Source of the DNA: Mytilisepta virgata
Taxonomy: Eukaryota; Mollusca; Bivalvia; Mytilida; Mytilidae
Assembly (NCBI GenBank): GCA_028015205.1
Contig: CM051517.1
Span: 11,890,501 to 11,954,500 of the forward strand
Direction of reading: 5' to 3'
DNA: 64,000 bases
Shown here: positions 35,695 to 50,588 of the stretch, piece by piece
Position numbering within the stretch: the stretch's first letter is position 1
Layout of the letters: the number at the start of each line of letters is the position of its first letter
Program-made: the position numbers and the translations under genes
Notes under the pieces: model-generated
Seen by the model: only the letters and a program-made list of their open reading frames with translations
The model's database searches: none
What the model was told of the DNA's origin: nothing

Positions 35695-35965
35695 GGGGCC
35701 TCGATGGCCGGGTGGTCTAGGTAGTTCGTCATGACTACTAATGATCACTAGCCTGTCAACGCTGAGGTTGTGAGTTCGAATCTCACCTGTGGCGGGGTGT
35801 GTTCGACTCCGATCTTAATTGACAATGATTGCCAATTTTCCTACCGAAGGTCGGTGGTTCTCTCCGGATAGTCCGGCTTCCTCCACCAATAAAAACTGGC
35901 CGCCACGAAATAGCCAAATGTGCTGAAAACGGCGTAAAACCCTAGCTAAACAAACAAACACTATC
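35695..35965 (+). mobile_element. tRNA-derived SINE
   Basis: The head has a polymerase III box A (TGGCCGGGTGG) and box B (GTTCGAATC) spaced as in a tRNA. It is followed by a conserved-looking body (TTCCTCCACCAATAAAAACT, GGCCGCCACGAAATAGCC) and an A-rich CTAAACAAACAAACA tail. This body is of the type shared by bivalve SINEs (Meta-domain type, from memory). The head is not an intact tRNA gene, because the acceptor stem does not close. Confidence 0.85.
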
Positions 35966-36689
35966 TGCATGCATAACAGATGATGTAACCAGACTTCAAT
36001 GTATACAATATCGTCAACTTTATCAACCCTTCCAATTGTTCAACCTCTGACAACTTCATTTTCTTTTACTTTTGCTTCCTCTTTTCCTACCGATATCGAA
36101 TACGCAATAGCTAATGTGAACATTGGAAAATTTCTAGAATAAACAAGAAAGCTATATTGTTTGAATCGACAGTGATCCCCGCACCTCCCCTCACATTTAG
36201 TAGGGACACTTACCCATAGTAAAAAATCTAAAACCTTATTGCGCATTTTTATGCAATCATTCTATGAAGAAATTAGATTAATAAATCCAACGAAAAATGA
36301 AAAACCTGGGATGATGCCTCTGCTGGTAGACCCTAGGTCCCGAGGGTATTCGCCAACCCAGTCGTCAGACTTGTCTGACATGATTATTCATTGATTTGTT
36401 ACAGAAATTACCAGTATTTAGCAAAATTAAAAAATAATAGAAATACTAAGGGTTCATTCCTTGTATTGCACATGGTAGATCTCCTTAGCTGAAATTTGGC
36501 TTCCTATTTCGGTATTTTTGGTTGAGTACTTCTTGTTTAATATAAGTTTAGTTTTCGGTCTTCCAAATGTTTCGGTTTTAATGTTGCTGACGAGAGGTAA
36601 CTCCTTGAAATGCGTCGTATACAGAAAAGTATAAATTTACTATATCTAATATTAGTATCTTTGGATTGTTATTTTTAGGACACAGGTTT

Positions 36690-37400
36690 AAATTCATCAT
36701 TATTGCACATCTACATATGGTGTATGACAATACTGTTAAGAAACAGAATGTAAACATTGAAGAATAAAAGAGGAAATCGGGTTTAAATTCCCAATTTTCG
36801 AAATTCGACCTATGTGGGCCCCAATTTTAGAAAATAAATATTCTAAACCTTATTGCATACCTACATATAGTGAATGACACTATATAGAAATGAAATGCAT
36901 AAATTGAAAAAATGAAAGAGGAGTTAACATCGCAAGCTAAAATTCCCAATTTCGAAATTCAACCACTGTGGGCCCCAATTTTAGAAAATTAAAATTCTAA
37001 AACCTTAGTGCGCATCTCATATGGTGCATTAAAATACAGTATAGAAATAAAATGCATAAATGGAAAAATGAAAGAGGAGTTTAAGTCACAAACTTAAATT
37101 GACAATTTTCGAAATTTGACCACTATGGTCCCAATTTTATAGAATTAAAATTTTAAAACCTTATTGTGCATCTAAATATGGCGCATGACAAAATTGTGTA
37201 ATAATAGAATGCTAAAAATGAAAGCGGAGTTTACGTCACAAGATTAATTTGACACTTTGGAAGTTCGACCCCTGTGGAACCCAAGTTAAAAAATCAAAAT
37301 TCTAAAACCTTATTGCGCATCCACAGGTGGTATGCAACCATTCTATGTAGAAATGAAATTCCTAAACCAAATGTGAAGGAGGAGTTGGTGTCACGGACAG
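36690..37400 (+). repeat. Imperfect tandem repeat of about 152 bp, four copies
   Basis: The anchor GTGGGCCCCAATTTTAG appears near 36812 and 36968, in changed form near 37124, and as GTGGAACCCAAGTT near 37274. Between anchors are AAAACCTTATTGCGCATC-type and GAAATGAAATGCATAAA-type blocks. Copies are well diverged, so this is an old duplication. Confidence 0.75.
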
Positions 37401-37559
37401 ACAATATATATCCCGAACTTTCTTCGAAAGTGCGTTTATCATTTATAGTATACAAAAAATATTTAAAGTTATCAATATATGTCTACAGAGTATATTTAGG
37501 CTATGAAGTGTTTTTTTTTAATATTGTTTTATCCGCGAAAATACACTCATAACATTATA

Positions 37560-40500
37560 AATGGCAAAAATTGGAAAACACAGATCTATTTCGTTAAGCA
37601 TTACAGTATTTTTTTTACATTATTTCCTTTAATTTGTTACAGGTTGGAAGTGGACGACATGAACAGCCAATAATAAAATCGAGCTTCAACATAGTTAATT
37701 TGTATCCATGCTGTTGGATTTATTGTGGCGGAATACATACATAAAAATAGTCATTCGTTACTCTTCTAAGATTGCATGTAAAAATTATAAAAATAAGAAC
37801 ATTAAACATAAAAATCAAAAATAAGAAGATTATAATAAAAAAAATAATATGAAAATTGAAATAATTTTGTTTTAGAAAATCGAAAAAAGAAGAATGCAGT
37901 AAAACATCTTTCCCTGCAGTTTACATTTTGTTTGACTGGCTTTGTGCAATATGACAGACTATAAATATATATTCAGACTTTGTCCCGCAATACAATAGTT
38001 ATTTTACAAATTTATTACGTTTATTGTTTTCATTAAAATCCATTAGTGGATAGAAGTTAAATAAAAGAACCGACAAAATGCTTAATATAAATATTATGAC
38101 AAGTGGACATGGGTTTTATCCGACCATGTAATGTTGTATTAGGTAGAACAATGACCACCATTTCGTTGGTCAATTGGTCAGTTATAATTACTGTAATCGA
38201 CAATAATACTCTCTCACACTTATCAGCCATTCAATTACTACCGACAAAGCTTTTAAATACCAGTGGAATGTACTTCTATACAAATTCTATTGGATTGTAT
38301 TAATACTTTAATTAATTTATTTCGTAAAAGAATGAAATTTTATACGATGCTTTATTTGTACGTACAAGTTTTTTAAATTGTATCTTGTGAATTTTAAGAA
38401 ATATATTTTTTCTTAATTTCAGTACAATATTTTCAAAAACCATCTCGCAATTATACAGTAATGGAATAATGCAAAAATCTTTGAAAAATAGGATTCCGTT
38501 GTAGATTTCATCTCTACGTTAAAATTAAGTTACATTTTATTACTATTATTGACGTTTCAATATCCTAAGAATAAAACAAATTATATTTTAATTTACTATC
38601 ATCAACAGCATCATAATGTACGACTGGTTCATTATTTTTCTTAAAAAACTAATTAAAAAATTTAAATAAAATCTGCTTTAGGATATTTACCGTCATCTCT
38701 GGCTCGTGCTGTCAATTAGTTTTTTGACATGACAAAATTTAAAGGATTAAATCATATCTTATGTAAATCTAATTATGTCATGATAGCTTCGTGTAGATCT
38801 CATTTCAAGATTGAAAAGGGTCAATTTCAGCAAAGATTCTACCTAAACAAGACTTATACGAATACCTGAAGGGCTACATCACAAAATGGTGTCATTTTTA
38901 TCTAATTAAGGTGATCTTTTAATCCAATGTCAATGTTTACATGAGAAGATAAGATCTGACTTTTGATATTTTTGCATATTTTACATATACATGCACGTGT
39001 ACATAATCCATAATAAATCTGTACGTTTTAATTTTTTTGATATCTATCTCTCTCTTAAAAAATACTTGAAGCAGTAATTCCTTTCTGTGCACCGAACTTA
39101 AAGACAATAATATTATAATGAGGTCAAACCACGAGATAGACCGAAAACATATTAATAAGATTATGATTTTAATATATATATTATATAAACTGAAAATGTT
39201 ATTTTCAGCTGATGATGATGATTATGATGATGACGATGGAAGCACTATTTCATCTGATTTATTTATAGCAGAACTTGAGTGGTGCCGTGCACACCTGTTG
39301 TCTTTCAGAACAGGTGTTCTAAAAAGCAGTTAAAAATGATTTATATAGTAAAAATATAATAGTACATCATTGAAAAAAGTTTTTTTCTTTGCTGAAACAA
39401 TTATTGATTTGACGAAGAATCAACGAAGGCATTTTCCCGTACTTAAATAGTACTTAAATATCGTCCCATTGAGACAGAACGACAATATTATTTGTGTTTA
39501 ACTAAGTAAATAATGTTTTCCAACAAATAAATATGCAGATACATTTCATTGAAGAAAGCAGCAAGGACAAAGAGATGTCCGATGTTATTTTTTAGACATA
39601 AAATAAATGTATCTCCTTCTGTTTTTCTAATGTCAGGTAAAGTATGAATACAATACACTGAGTATTACTTTCTGTATTTGTATTACACTTCACATTTGAT
39701 AGCTGTACAAACAACACGTTGGCACTTCAGTAAAACCAATCAATTAATTTGTGCTATACCAAATGTTTTAACTAGTTTCGCAATTTTCCGTCCAGCATTG
39801 CGTCAAATATTTCACTTTACTAAAAGGAAAATTATTGACACTTTTATTGGTCAATCATTGTATTTTTATAACGATATTGATGGTCAGTGTAATTGAAATC
39901 CAATGAAAAGTGGCACTAACGTGTAAGATTCCATTTAGTATGGCTTTCTCACATATATTTTTCTTATCGATAAAATTCCAGTTTCAGAGTTTAATATCTA
40001 ACAAAGACAAAATTATTTTTATTGATGTTCATTTTCATTATTATATACAATAAAGCGTCTTTTTGTACTGGCTTGGGAGGTTACATTTTTTATGTAGTGC
40101 CGAATTGACTGGGTATTGTTTGCTTGTTCTGGTTTTTGTCGTTTGTTCTGTTTTAATATGTCATTTTCATCTACTTGGTTTATCATTTAAACAATTGGAG
40201 GTAGGCTGAATCTCAAAATAAAACCCAATACTGTCTTTATGGTAGATGAAGTAATTTTTGCAATACGGTACAACACCAGAACGGGTCTTTCTGAGAGGAA
40301 TAAGGTTCTTCACTTGTTTCCAAAGCGTGACTTTGGTCTTTGGTGGATTGGGAGTTGTTCGTCGAGATACAACACAAATACCCTTTTTTACATTTTTTTC
40401 CAATACAATCTGTTGAACAATTTTGTACATGTTATTTATTTGATCATGTATTACTAAACTTTTTTGTCACTCTGAAGGGATAACCGAGGACCGTCATAGT

Positions 40501-43500
40501 TAATTCTGTCCTCCGGTCTTCAGATGGAATAATGGCCATTTTAATTTGGAGATTAAGACCAATACTTAACATTTTGAAGACACCTGTATTAGAGGTTAAT
40601 GTTCAGAGTCTCTGAAATGGAAAAATGGACTGATTAATATGAAGTTATAAGAATTTATTGACACAAGGAATTAAACCATAAGATTTATTAATTGACAAAA
40701 ATCAACAAACAAGTGACCGATAATGCCAAATTTTCTGCTTGATCAGGTCTCAAAGAGTTCACATAAAATTTCCACCCCCACAGCGAATCTTCAGTCTGTA
40801 TGTATTATTTTTAATAGTCATTTATATGTTCGGTATTTCATGCAATTCGGTCTTATGAAACTTTTTTCTTTATAAAGTTTTCCTAGTTTCTTCGGAAACA
40901 TATTGGCTCTAGTCCGAGCCCGAAAAAACTTACAGTGCCTTGGATAGCTGTCCCAAGAACTAAGGAAATTCAACAAACGTCCATTTAGAAGAGGGGGGGG
41001 GGCACTGAAATGAAAAATACTTGTGTGTAAATATCACTTGTATCCATTTCTAACAACTTTTTGAGTGCTTATAATAGAAAGACGTTATTTCATAGACAAT
41101 CTACATCTATTCCAGTAGAAATACTGATTTTCTTCTTTCTTCCACGTTATCTATTAGTACCCTAGGTACGACTTAATTTGTTGTAGAGCGAGGGACATTT
41201 ATAATGGGACATTTAACAAACAATCAATCATTATTTTACAAGCAAAAATATTGAGAGTACTTTCATCTAGTCTTTCACAATATTGATGTTTCTGGAAAAA
41301 CATTTTCTAGCGCTAGTAGAAAATATTGATATTTTTTGTTCATATGTAGACAGATTTATCAAATGATATTAAAGTAAAAATTTTACCATATGTTACATTC
41401 AGTGATATTGTTAATTCATATTTATACCATGTTTGTAAGTGTCAAGTTGCAAACTTCTAAGCATTGTGTGTTTTAGCCTCGAGTTTAGAACAGAATGAAG
41501 TTGTGAAAACCAAAAAGGACGATCACGTATTTGCAAAATAATATAGTTGTTACCATTGATGAGAACTGGGGTAGCATTTTGACAATATATTAGCACCTTA
41601 TAGAAATATGTAACAGGACGAAAACTAAAATCAGAATTAGTATTTGAATCAGTTTCCTCAGTAACACCATGTATAGGTTCGTTTTTACGGCATAAATTAG
41701 CTGATCTTGTTATAAAAAATCGTTTTATACCTTGTGTTACCAGCCATTAAGACTTTCTGATCGCTGTAGATCTATGCACATTCTGCAATTCAAATGAGAT
41801 TACATCAGTCAGCTGTTAAGGTATTCTTTCAGGGTTATGTTTATGTCGTGGCCTATTATATTGTACTGTCGTCATCAAGATTTGATAATACGAATTAAAA
41901 ATTATGCGAAACAACTGATATAGCAAAATAAATGACCAGTATCTATCTAATGAGATTATTTGTTAAATTTCTAGTCTTCTTTAATTACAAGATTTGATTA
42001 TCCGGACTGGACCGTTTTTGTACGGATGCTTTAGTTTTTGTATTGTTTTATTAATTTTTTTTTGTTTGTATTCTAGTTTGATTGCTCTTTAGTAATAGTG
42101 ATATCATTGTTCTTCACATCTTGTACACGTTTTCACTTGGCTATACGTTTCTAGAAAAAATAAACAATCAGAAAAAAAACCAAAACTAATTGATCATAGT
42201 TGCCACTATTTCCACCAAAACGCAATATGTAAACTATAACAGACAACCTAGCATAGATGCTTTTATCAGTGTATCAAGTTTTAAATTCATGTAATCAAGT
42301 CATATTGGTTTCAGATTGTCCAAACTTAAAGCAGACTTTACACTGTTGTTTTTTTGCGAAGACAATTTTCACATGTTCCGACCGTGTGGTCCCCCAGCGG
42401 AATGCGTAAAATATGTAATGTTTCAGTTTTATAGAAGAGAAAAAACGCGTTTCTGGTAATAGAACCGATCCTAATTTTTAGCACGTAACCTAAAGTTTTC
42501 AGGTATTTTTTTAAAAAACACTGTTAAAGACAGGAAACTCACTCAAATATTTACTAGATACAAAACTTCACATCGTTGAATATGTTCCAAAGGCAAATAT
42601 TAAGAAAGTGACCATAACAAATTGTTATCTATTGTAATGGTTGATTGATAACTACTTGTGAACATTAACATGTATTTAACTTTTTGCAAATCTGATAATA
42701 AAGATAAGTGTTAATGAGGTTGAAATGTATCACAGTGAAGAAGGTAAACTTAATTGTCCATCAGTGCGCCTTGAAGATTTTGTGTTTAATTATTTCACAC
42801 AGCCTTCTTATACAATGGCTGACTTATTGAGTCATTTTATTCAAATTTTCCATATTAGTTGACTTGTGTTGTTTTAAATACAAACAAAAGATTATTAAAA
42901 GGTGTGTATCTTTTTTTCAGATTAATATATTTGAAATTCATTGGTAATAAAAAAATATCTGGTTTATTTTCTTATTTTAATTTTGTTGTTAGTGCAAATG
43001 GACATTTACAATATTTAAAAAAATATATTGACTAACACGATTCCGTTTTCATTTAATTCTTGTTTAACTGTTCCGACAAAAGATAAATAAATCAACATTT
43101 TGTTTTATTTATTTTTATATCAGTGAGACTTCTAAAATATAAATTTACAGCCTTTAATTTTATAAATTTTTATTTATTCTATTTAAAACTGGAATAAATT
43201 TAATGAATTTCAAAAATGTCTTCTCTCAGTTGATTTTATTATCGCACCTCGGTAGCCGTTTTGAAAGTGCATACATGTATACATGTAACGTCAGAGAACC
43301 CAAACTGAACAGGCTACAGAAAATGCGGCCACTGCACTCATTATACTGTGACATTGGAATAGAAGAGAAATATTAGTCTTTAAAACTGCCATCTTCTTCT
43401 GCATATATAGATTATTTAACAGAGTAAATATTACAGATTTCCTTTTGCTCATTATTCTGCACTATGCATAAAAACTTTCCTTTCTCTAAGTTGGACTGCA

Positions 43501-46500
43501 GCGATGACGCCCTTCGACTTCAATGATTTTGTATGACATTTTTGACGGCACAAAATTGTTAATTATTGAAATTCGCTCGTGGTACGAACATTGTGAAATT
43601 CACTTATGGAACAACCATTTGATTTTTAGGGGGGGGCTACAATGAAACATATTCATGGACGTTTGAACCTGCCTAATTTTCGCCGAAATTTTGGTCATGA
43701 TTTTTTTCCTACCCCTATCACGGTCTAAACTTTTATTTCCATTTAGATCAAAAAATTCTTCGATTGACACAGGCCCTGGATTTTTTTTTACACCTAAATT
43801 GATCCTGCGAAAATCGTGGTCCTGCCTTTTTATTTCAAATTTCATCTTAGCCCCCCCCCCCCCCCCCCTCACCTAAAAATTAAATGCTTGCTGCCTTTCC
43901 ATGCACAGAGACCATGAGAGACCCGAGTTCAAACTAAATATCCAAATATCTACGACATTAGTAAAAATATATAATAATTGTTATACAGTAGCTTCTGAAT
44001 TTAACACTATATTAGATATGATGATGTACCCCCCCCCCCCCTTCCCCCATCAATGAAAGTCGTTAAATGTTCCCAAAAAAACAACAAGGGCAGATACTTA
44101 TTCAAAACTGTGTCCCCCCCCTCTGGATCCGCCCCTATTATGGATGTATTATTATGCACAAACAGTTAAGCTCTAGGTTTCCTTATAGTGTTTATCCTTT
44201 TCTACCGTTTCATTGTCTTTCTTTTTATTCGTCAAAATGATGTGGAAGTACGTGCGTAAGTGCCTATGCGTAACTACGCCAATTTTTACGACCGTTTTAA
44301 AGACTAAAATCAACTACATAATGTTGTCGGTGGTATTCAGTTATATTTTTCCTATGTTCGTGATCAAGGCTGGTTAGCCGTTGTCTTTGACTCTATTGTT
44401 TTTATTTTTTTGGACATTATTTATGTTTGGTTTTTTTCAACTTTATTGCGATAGACAGCTCACTTACCATTTGTATTCAATGTATTCCGGAGACTATGGA
44501 AAGGAACGTACAAAATTTAGCCGGGTTGTAATCATGGCAAGCTACAAAGACATGTGATTACATATTTTAATTTCAACGCAAACTGACTGAATCATTAAAA
44601 TAATTCAACATTAAATGGCGAAAATGAATATAAACTATTTTTTTTAAATCCGTTAAAAGTAAAACTAAAAATAATTGCCACAACATGTGTAAATTGTAGC
44701 AATGTTTGCATTTCAAACATACTTCTAACCACAGAACCATTTTAAAAATCTTTTTAATTATATTTTCGCAGCTGGGCATGGGAACTCAAAGAAATTCGGG
44801 AGATGATTTTTAGAAACAAACACTCACGCCTTTTAACCAGCAGTTACAACAATATATTTTCAAATTTTTACATATATTTAACTATTTGAAAATTTTCTGT
44901 TTAATTTGTTTGAAAGTTATACAAATATTTGTCCACAATCTGTGATTTGGCAATTCATTGCTGATTAATAATGTAAATAGTTTAGTTACAGATAATATAA
45001 CCAGTATGGTCATTTTGTTTGTCCAGAGAATTCGGACAATGTTAAGATTCCGTTGGTAAATACCAAAAATATGTCACCTTAAATTCTGAGTCAGGTTTTG
45101 AATAACAAACCTTTTCCATTAGAAGTGTATAATTTCGCAGTTGTTTTGTGATATATGTGTTCGCTTACCACGAGTCTGAAATCAAGTTGTAAATTGTGCC
45201 AAAACCATCTATTATCTATCAGAAACAAATTCATAGTAATAGTAAACGGTCTCAGATGAAGTAATACGTGTATGTAAACATTGTACGATACCATTTTGAT
45301 GCACATATAGACTAATCATGTCTCTTTAGGGGAGCCAAAGATCAAACCATAGAAAGAGTAAAATTATCATTGATTATAACGACTGAAACAAAAGTAAAAA
45401 TGGGTATCAAAACAACCTTGAACAACAACAACAACAACAAAAAACATGTTTCCAGCATTATCAGACATATTTATTATCTTTATTATTTTTTTTTTCATTT
45501 CATTCATTTCGTTTATTTATTTATCTTTATTTATTAATGCACTTTTTAAATCTTTTATCCTCAGAGGGTCAAATGTGAATTGTAGAGTGACACTTTTGTT
45601 TCTGACGTACAAGTCAATCAAGTTAAAGGCATCTCGACCAGGAGTGATAAAATTCCATCTTGCAATGATCATAGTCATAAGTAATTCCAATATACAAGTT
45701 TTAGAAGTTTACACTTCAAATATTTTTTAAGTATTACTTAAGATAAGAAATAGGTTTCCACAGCCAATGTTGGTGTTGACGATTGTTTCTTACTTGTCTA
45801 GACCTGTTTTGTATTAAGAGTTCAGAATGTTTTGATAATGGAAAGATTTCCAAAATTTGGGAGAGTACTTGATGAAGGTATAATAAAAACCCGCCGCATT
45901 AAATTCGATGTTCGTGTTTATGTTTACTGGTTACCGTTGCTGTCAGACTATATGACTCAGTAGTTGCTGAGACATTGACACGATTTTCATGTTAATATTC
46001 CGAGTTGCAATATTAAGGATTTTCAGTAAATGATTTTGGAAATCTCTTTTTTAAAAGCTAGTTATAAGGAATCGTCTGTGTGGGTCAATTAATCTTCTCG
46101 GGTGATTAATTAATACAGAAATGTTTGTTTTTTCTTTTATTTTTTTTTTAACATTTGTGATGAACATACCCGGTTTAATAACAAAGACTTTTTGCAATAT
46201 TTACGGAGAATAATGTTAACTAACAGTGTAACTGAATTACAGGTTGTTTATGATATCGCCTGATACATTTCTACAGAAAAAATATCAAAACTGGTCCTTC
46301 CACAAATGTCAATATGATGTTCAATTTTTGACATTTCTGTGCTGAAAAACAAACATTGCAAATTGTTGTGAAAATGAAGCGAAGAATACTTATGTCACAA
46401 ATCCAGTTTAAGCTTGTAATTTGTAAATTCATCACTAAATAAACACAAAATAATATGACTTAATATTGAATTAAGTTTAACAATTAAATAATTTCACGGT

Positions 46501-49500
46501 CAATGAAGATTTGAATGCCTACAGGGACTACTTGTTTTTTGTAATTGCTTTATCAACTTTCTCCACGAGCCTCCCAAAACACAAAGGTGCAATGAAAGAC
46601 AGGCTAATAGGTAATAATTACTGGTGTGGATGTCAACTGGGGATGTATGACATTTCTTTTTCATTTCTAAATTTGACATGACATACCAGAAATTCTTCTT
46701 TGTCAATACACCTCCAAATACTTCCTACTTTGATGAACAAACAATAATAATGAAAATATGAAATGGAATAAAATAATATTAAAAATTTTAAAAATGATAT
46801 CATACAATAGACATTTTATTATTTTCTTCATTTTAAGAGATTCGATATATATTTTTATACGCACACAGGTAGAATATGAATTTAACATCTATGGCCGAAA
46901 ACTGCGGTAAAAAATAAAGAGAAATTCATTGTTTATACCCTGTCTAAATATATACTTATAACACCATTAGTGTCTGTGTAAAAATATAAAATCCAATTTT
47001 GAATCATTATAAATATTAATATTTATGTGATTATCGGGGTTTATTTAGTTAGCCAATTTTAGGTATTTCATATTGCAAATAAATACACCACCAGAATTCT
47101 CCACTCAGAAGACTGTTATATTATGGGAAATTTTAGTTATCTAATATAAACTATTTTTATAAAATATACACCAAATTTTGTCGATAGGAGCATTTATTGC
47201 TTAAATTTCACCAGTAATTTTGAAAATTTTGGAAAGTAAAATATTATTAAAATAATCCGTGCTTGAAGAGAGTACAGTTAAAATAGATATAAGGTCTAAT
47301 TCGATTTTTTTTATCACTTGTGCCATCCTCTACTACAATTATGCATAAATGATAATAATACAGTGTTAGACAATAATAATACAATAACAACTTGTCTATA
47401 ATTGTAATAAAATTTTAATTTTAGAATTTCTGATACAAATATACCTTAAAAAGATCATGAAGTCCAAAATATCGGCCAGTTTTGTAAGAACCCTTTCCGT
47501 TTGATACTTTCAGTAGAATAACCCACATTCTTTACTGTTTTTAACTAGAAACATTTACATATTGAATGGACTTGATAGTCCAGAGCTTTCTCCTACTTTT
47601 TCTCGATTTTTAGTCGAGTGTTTACTGAATTCTATTTCTCTTCTACGTGTTTTAGAGGTGAACGGAAAGGGTCAAAATATACTGTTATATTAAACAAATA
47701 TGGTTAAATTATTTTTTCATTAGAGAGCTACGTAGGTTCTTTCGTGACATATCGGAAAATGGTTGTCGTCGTATTTCTCAGTCTTTTTATGGCTTTTGAA
47801 ATATAAGATATCAAAACAGTGTACCTTATTATTTTTTGCCTTTTCTAACGTGTGTCAAGCAAACTCTTGGTTGTCTTTGTATTTACGGACGATTATGGTT
47901 CATCATACGGCATTCTCTGTCTTTTATTTTATAAAGTTAATGCAGAGCTGACAGGACTGTGAATTACAGATATTTGTCTACCTAAGAAATATTCATACAC
48001 AGACAGTATCTGTTCCTACAAAGTATTTTTTCGTAGTCGGTTAAATCCACTATATCTGTTTTTCTTACACTCTGACTTTGAGGTATTAACATAAATCTGT
48101 TTTCCAAAGCAAACCGCCACAAAGTACGTGTAAAATTTACATCTTATTCCCAGAAATATTTCTACTCAACGTAATCTTTGTATAAAGTTTATAATGTAAA
48201 TTAACTTTTACAATTAATCTGACTGATCGTAATTAATCTGTACTACCTTTTTTGTATTTACATATTATTTGAATTGTTTACCAAGTAAACACCATAGATT
48301 ATCTTTATCTCATAAAATGTAATTGGATTTAATAGAAATTAAACACTTGTACTGGATTATATCAAATATTTGAACTTTACCGCTTGTCCAGAGAAAGGTT
48401 AATGATTATGTTTTGAAAAAACAAAAGAAAATGAAAATTTCGGATCGAACATTTCATAACCAAAAATTATAGATTGAAAACATTGAAGAGATAATCAACT
48501 GATATTATAAATAACAAATTAAGATAAATATTCTCAATTAATTAATCAAAATTTATTAAAATCGCCTCTTCAACCTTTTGTTTGATACCACTCTTCTAAT
48601 GATTTAAAAATTATCAAAACATGAAAATATAAGATCTTTTCTTAAACATATGAAATGATTTATGAAAATAAGTGTCGAGTTAAAACATATCAGTGTTAAA
48701 CTCACGAGAAACTAAGCCATGATGTTCTGAGCATAAAGCAAATGCTGGCATATACTTCTAAGCCAGATCAAAACAGTCTCTACAGCACCTAAAACAGATG
48801 AAGACTTGTTCTAGATAGCATCCAGAAAGCACCTTAGAGTTAGATCATCAAGGTCTTTCACTCCCATAAAGCGGCAAGAGCATTCTGTGTTTTCAGTTAG
48901 GATTAAAGCTTGAACTGTTAAACAGAAACGTAAGGATACATGAGGAAAAGATTGATAAAACAACCATGGAAACGGTCATTGTAAAACCTTCAAAATAATG
49001 ACAGCATTGACTCCATATAAAACGAGGTGAAAGAAATTGAACAACCCAACCTCCCACATCCTCCATACTCCAAAATAGAATAACAATATACAACAAACGA
49101 AGGTTTCTGACTTGGGACAAGCACAGAAATGTAGTGGGAATAAATTAGTTTAATAAATATTTTAATAAACACAGCTTTAAACTGTAATGTATAAAGACCT
49201 TTTTTTCTAATATCTTTCGTTTTCATATTTATCATTCAAATGAAACGTGCAAGATTTCGCAGTGACAAGGACTAGGGTATATTTTACACAAAGTAAGCTT
49301 TTTCAAATGATAGTATTGAAAGAAATTATCCTTTATTAGATAACTATAATAGTATTAAAGTTGTTTATAAGAACCAGCATAATGGTGCTGTGACTATGGT
49401 TTTCGGGGTTTCTTTAAACTTTTTTGAAAATAAAAGATACAAATGAAAAAGATGTTTTCAGAGTTGATGATAAAATTCTGTCAAGTCGGTTTTGTTTTAA

Positions 49501-50588
49501 TTTTTTAAAACATATTACATGATCAGCTAAAAGAATAAATATACAAATATAATTGAACCATTGTTTACAACTGTACCTTAAAAAATTTATGGTGACATGT
49601 ATGTAACATTTATTGTCTGGTTATTGACCTGGATAGCATAGAGGAGTAAAATGAACAGTAAAAAATTTACCGAACAAAATACAAAAAAAAAGAACAAAAA
49701 AAAAATGAAAATTGGCCCATTTTACATTTTAAAATTAGCTAACTTTAAGCATTGTATCAATTTTTTTTAATTGCGATATTTGCAAGAAATTATTATAAAT
49801 TAATGTCCATTAAGCACGTGTGATGATAAACCGTAACAATCAGCAATACATGTAAAGAAATACACTTAATAAACTTATCTGTTGCAAAGTTAATATTGAA
49901 ATTATAAGGGTTTCTAATCGTACAAATATTTTATAAATGATCACGAAACATTTTTACTATCAAATTCAATATTTTCCTTTTTTTTATTAGTATTGTGGAG
50001 TATTCACTGCAAATTAAATCAACATAAACTTTAATAAGTTTTGATTAAGGAATAATAAATGTTAATATTATTTATTTCATGAAAAATAAGAATTGAAAAT
50101 GTTTGTATAGAAAATAATATCAAATTTAAACTCAAAGTAGAAAATTATTTCAGAGATCGAATTTGTGGAAAAACTAGACCGAAAAAAAACATTGCCTCAG
50201 GTCAGATTAAGGTCCGTTACATGTCACAACATTTGTTGTTAAGAATGGGGCGTGGCCTGGATTGGTCAATCAAATGACCGGTGGCTACTCAAATGAAATT
50301 CTATTATTAAGTAATTAAAAAATTGAAAAGAACATGTAAAAGTCAATTGAAATAGTAAAAAGTTGAAAGTTAACCAACTGACCAATCAGAATGATCCTGA
50401 CCTGTGTTGATTCTCCATAAAGCATCCCGATCCAAATATTTTTACAGAAGCGAAAGTTTAACTTATACAAACAACTTTACTTGCATTTAACAGTGATTTA
50501 AATTTTTAAAATATATTTGGACTTTTGGAAAAATATTGAATTTACGCATTGAAATTGTTGTTCCAAACGTTTCTTCAGAATCTACAGA
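37560..50588. other. 13 kb non-coding stretch upstream of the forkhead gene
   Basis: No coding sequence, RT remnant or tandem array can be supported here, in contrast to the rest of the window. Small items are an (AAC)n run near 45425, a GATGATGAT run near 39210, poly-C tracts near 43850 and 44030, and a repeat scrap containing CTGACTTGGGACA near 49110. Open frames in this span are all under 95 codons and have no recognisable motif. Its position suggests regulatory DNA of the forkhead gene, but that is inference. Confidence 0.5.
43618..43885. repeat. Segment flanked by inverted TTTTTAGG with G/C homopolymers
   Basis: The left edge TTTTTAGGGGGGGGCTA (about 43621) and the right edge TAGCCCCCCCC...CCTAAAAA (about 43850-43878) form an inverted pair around about 230 bp. 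The long C-run (about 18) is prone to length error. It could be a small foldback element. Confidence 0.45.

Noticed and set aside
35705..35790. Functional tRNA gene (box A and box B present)
   Set aside because: No closing acceptor stem can be drawn, and the segment continues into a SINE body and A-rich tail.
39118..39333. Frame with an acidic DDDDYDDDD run
   Set aside because: The acidic run is a translated GAT microsatellite, and nothing else supports a gene.
43600..43876. Overlapping frames on both strands near poly-C/poly-G tracts
   Set aside because: They run through homopolymers and an inverted-repeat structure, with no recognisable protein.
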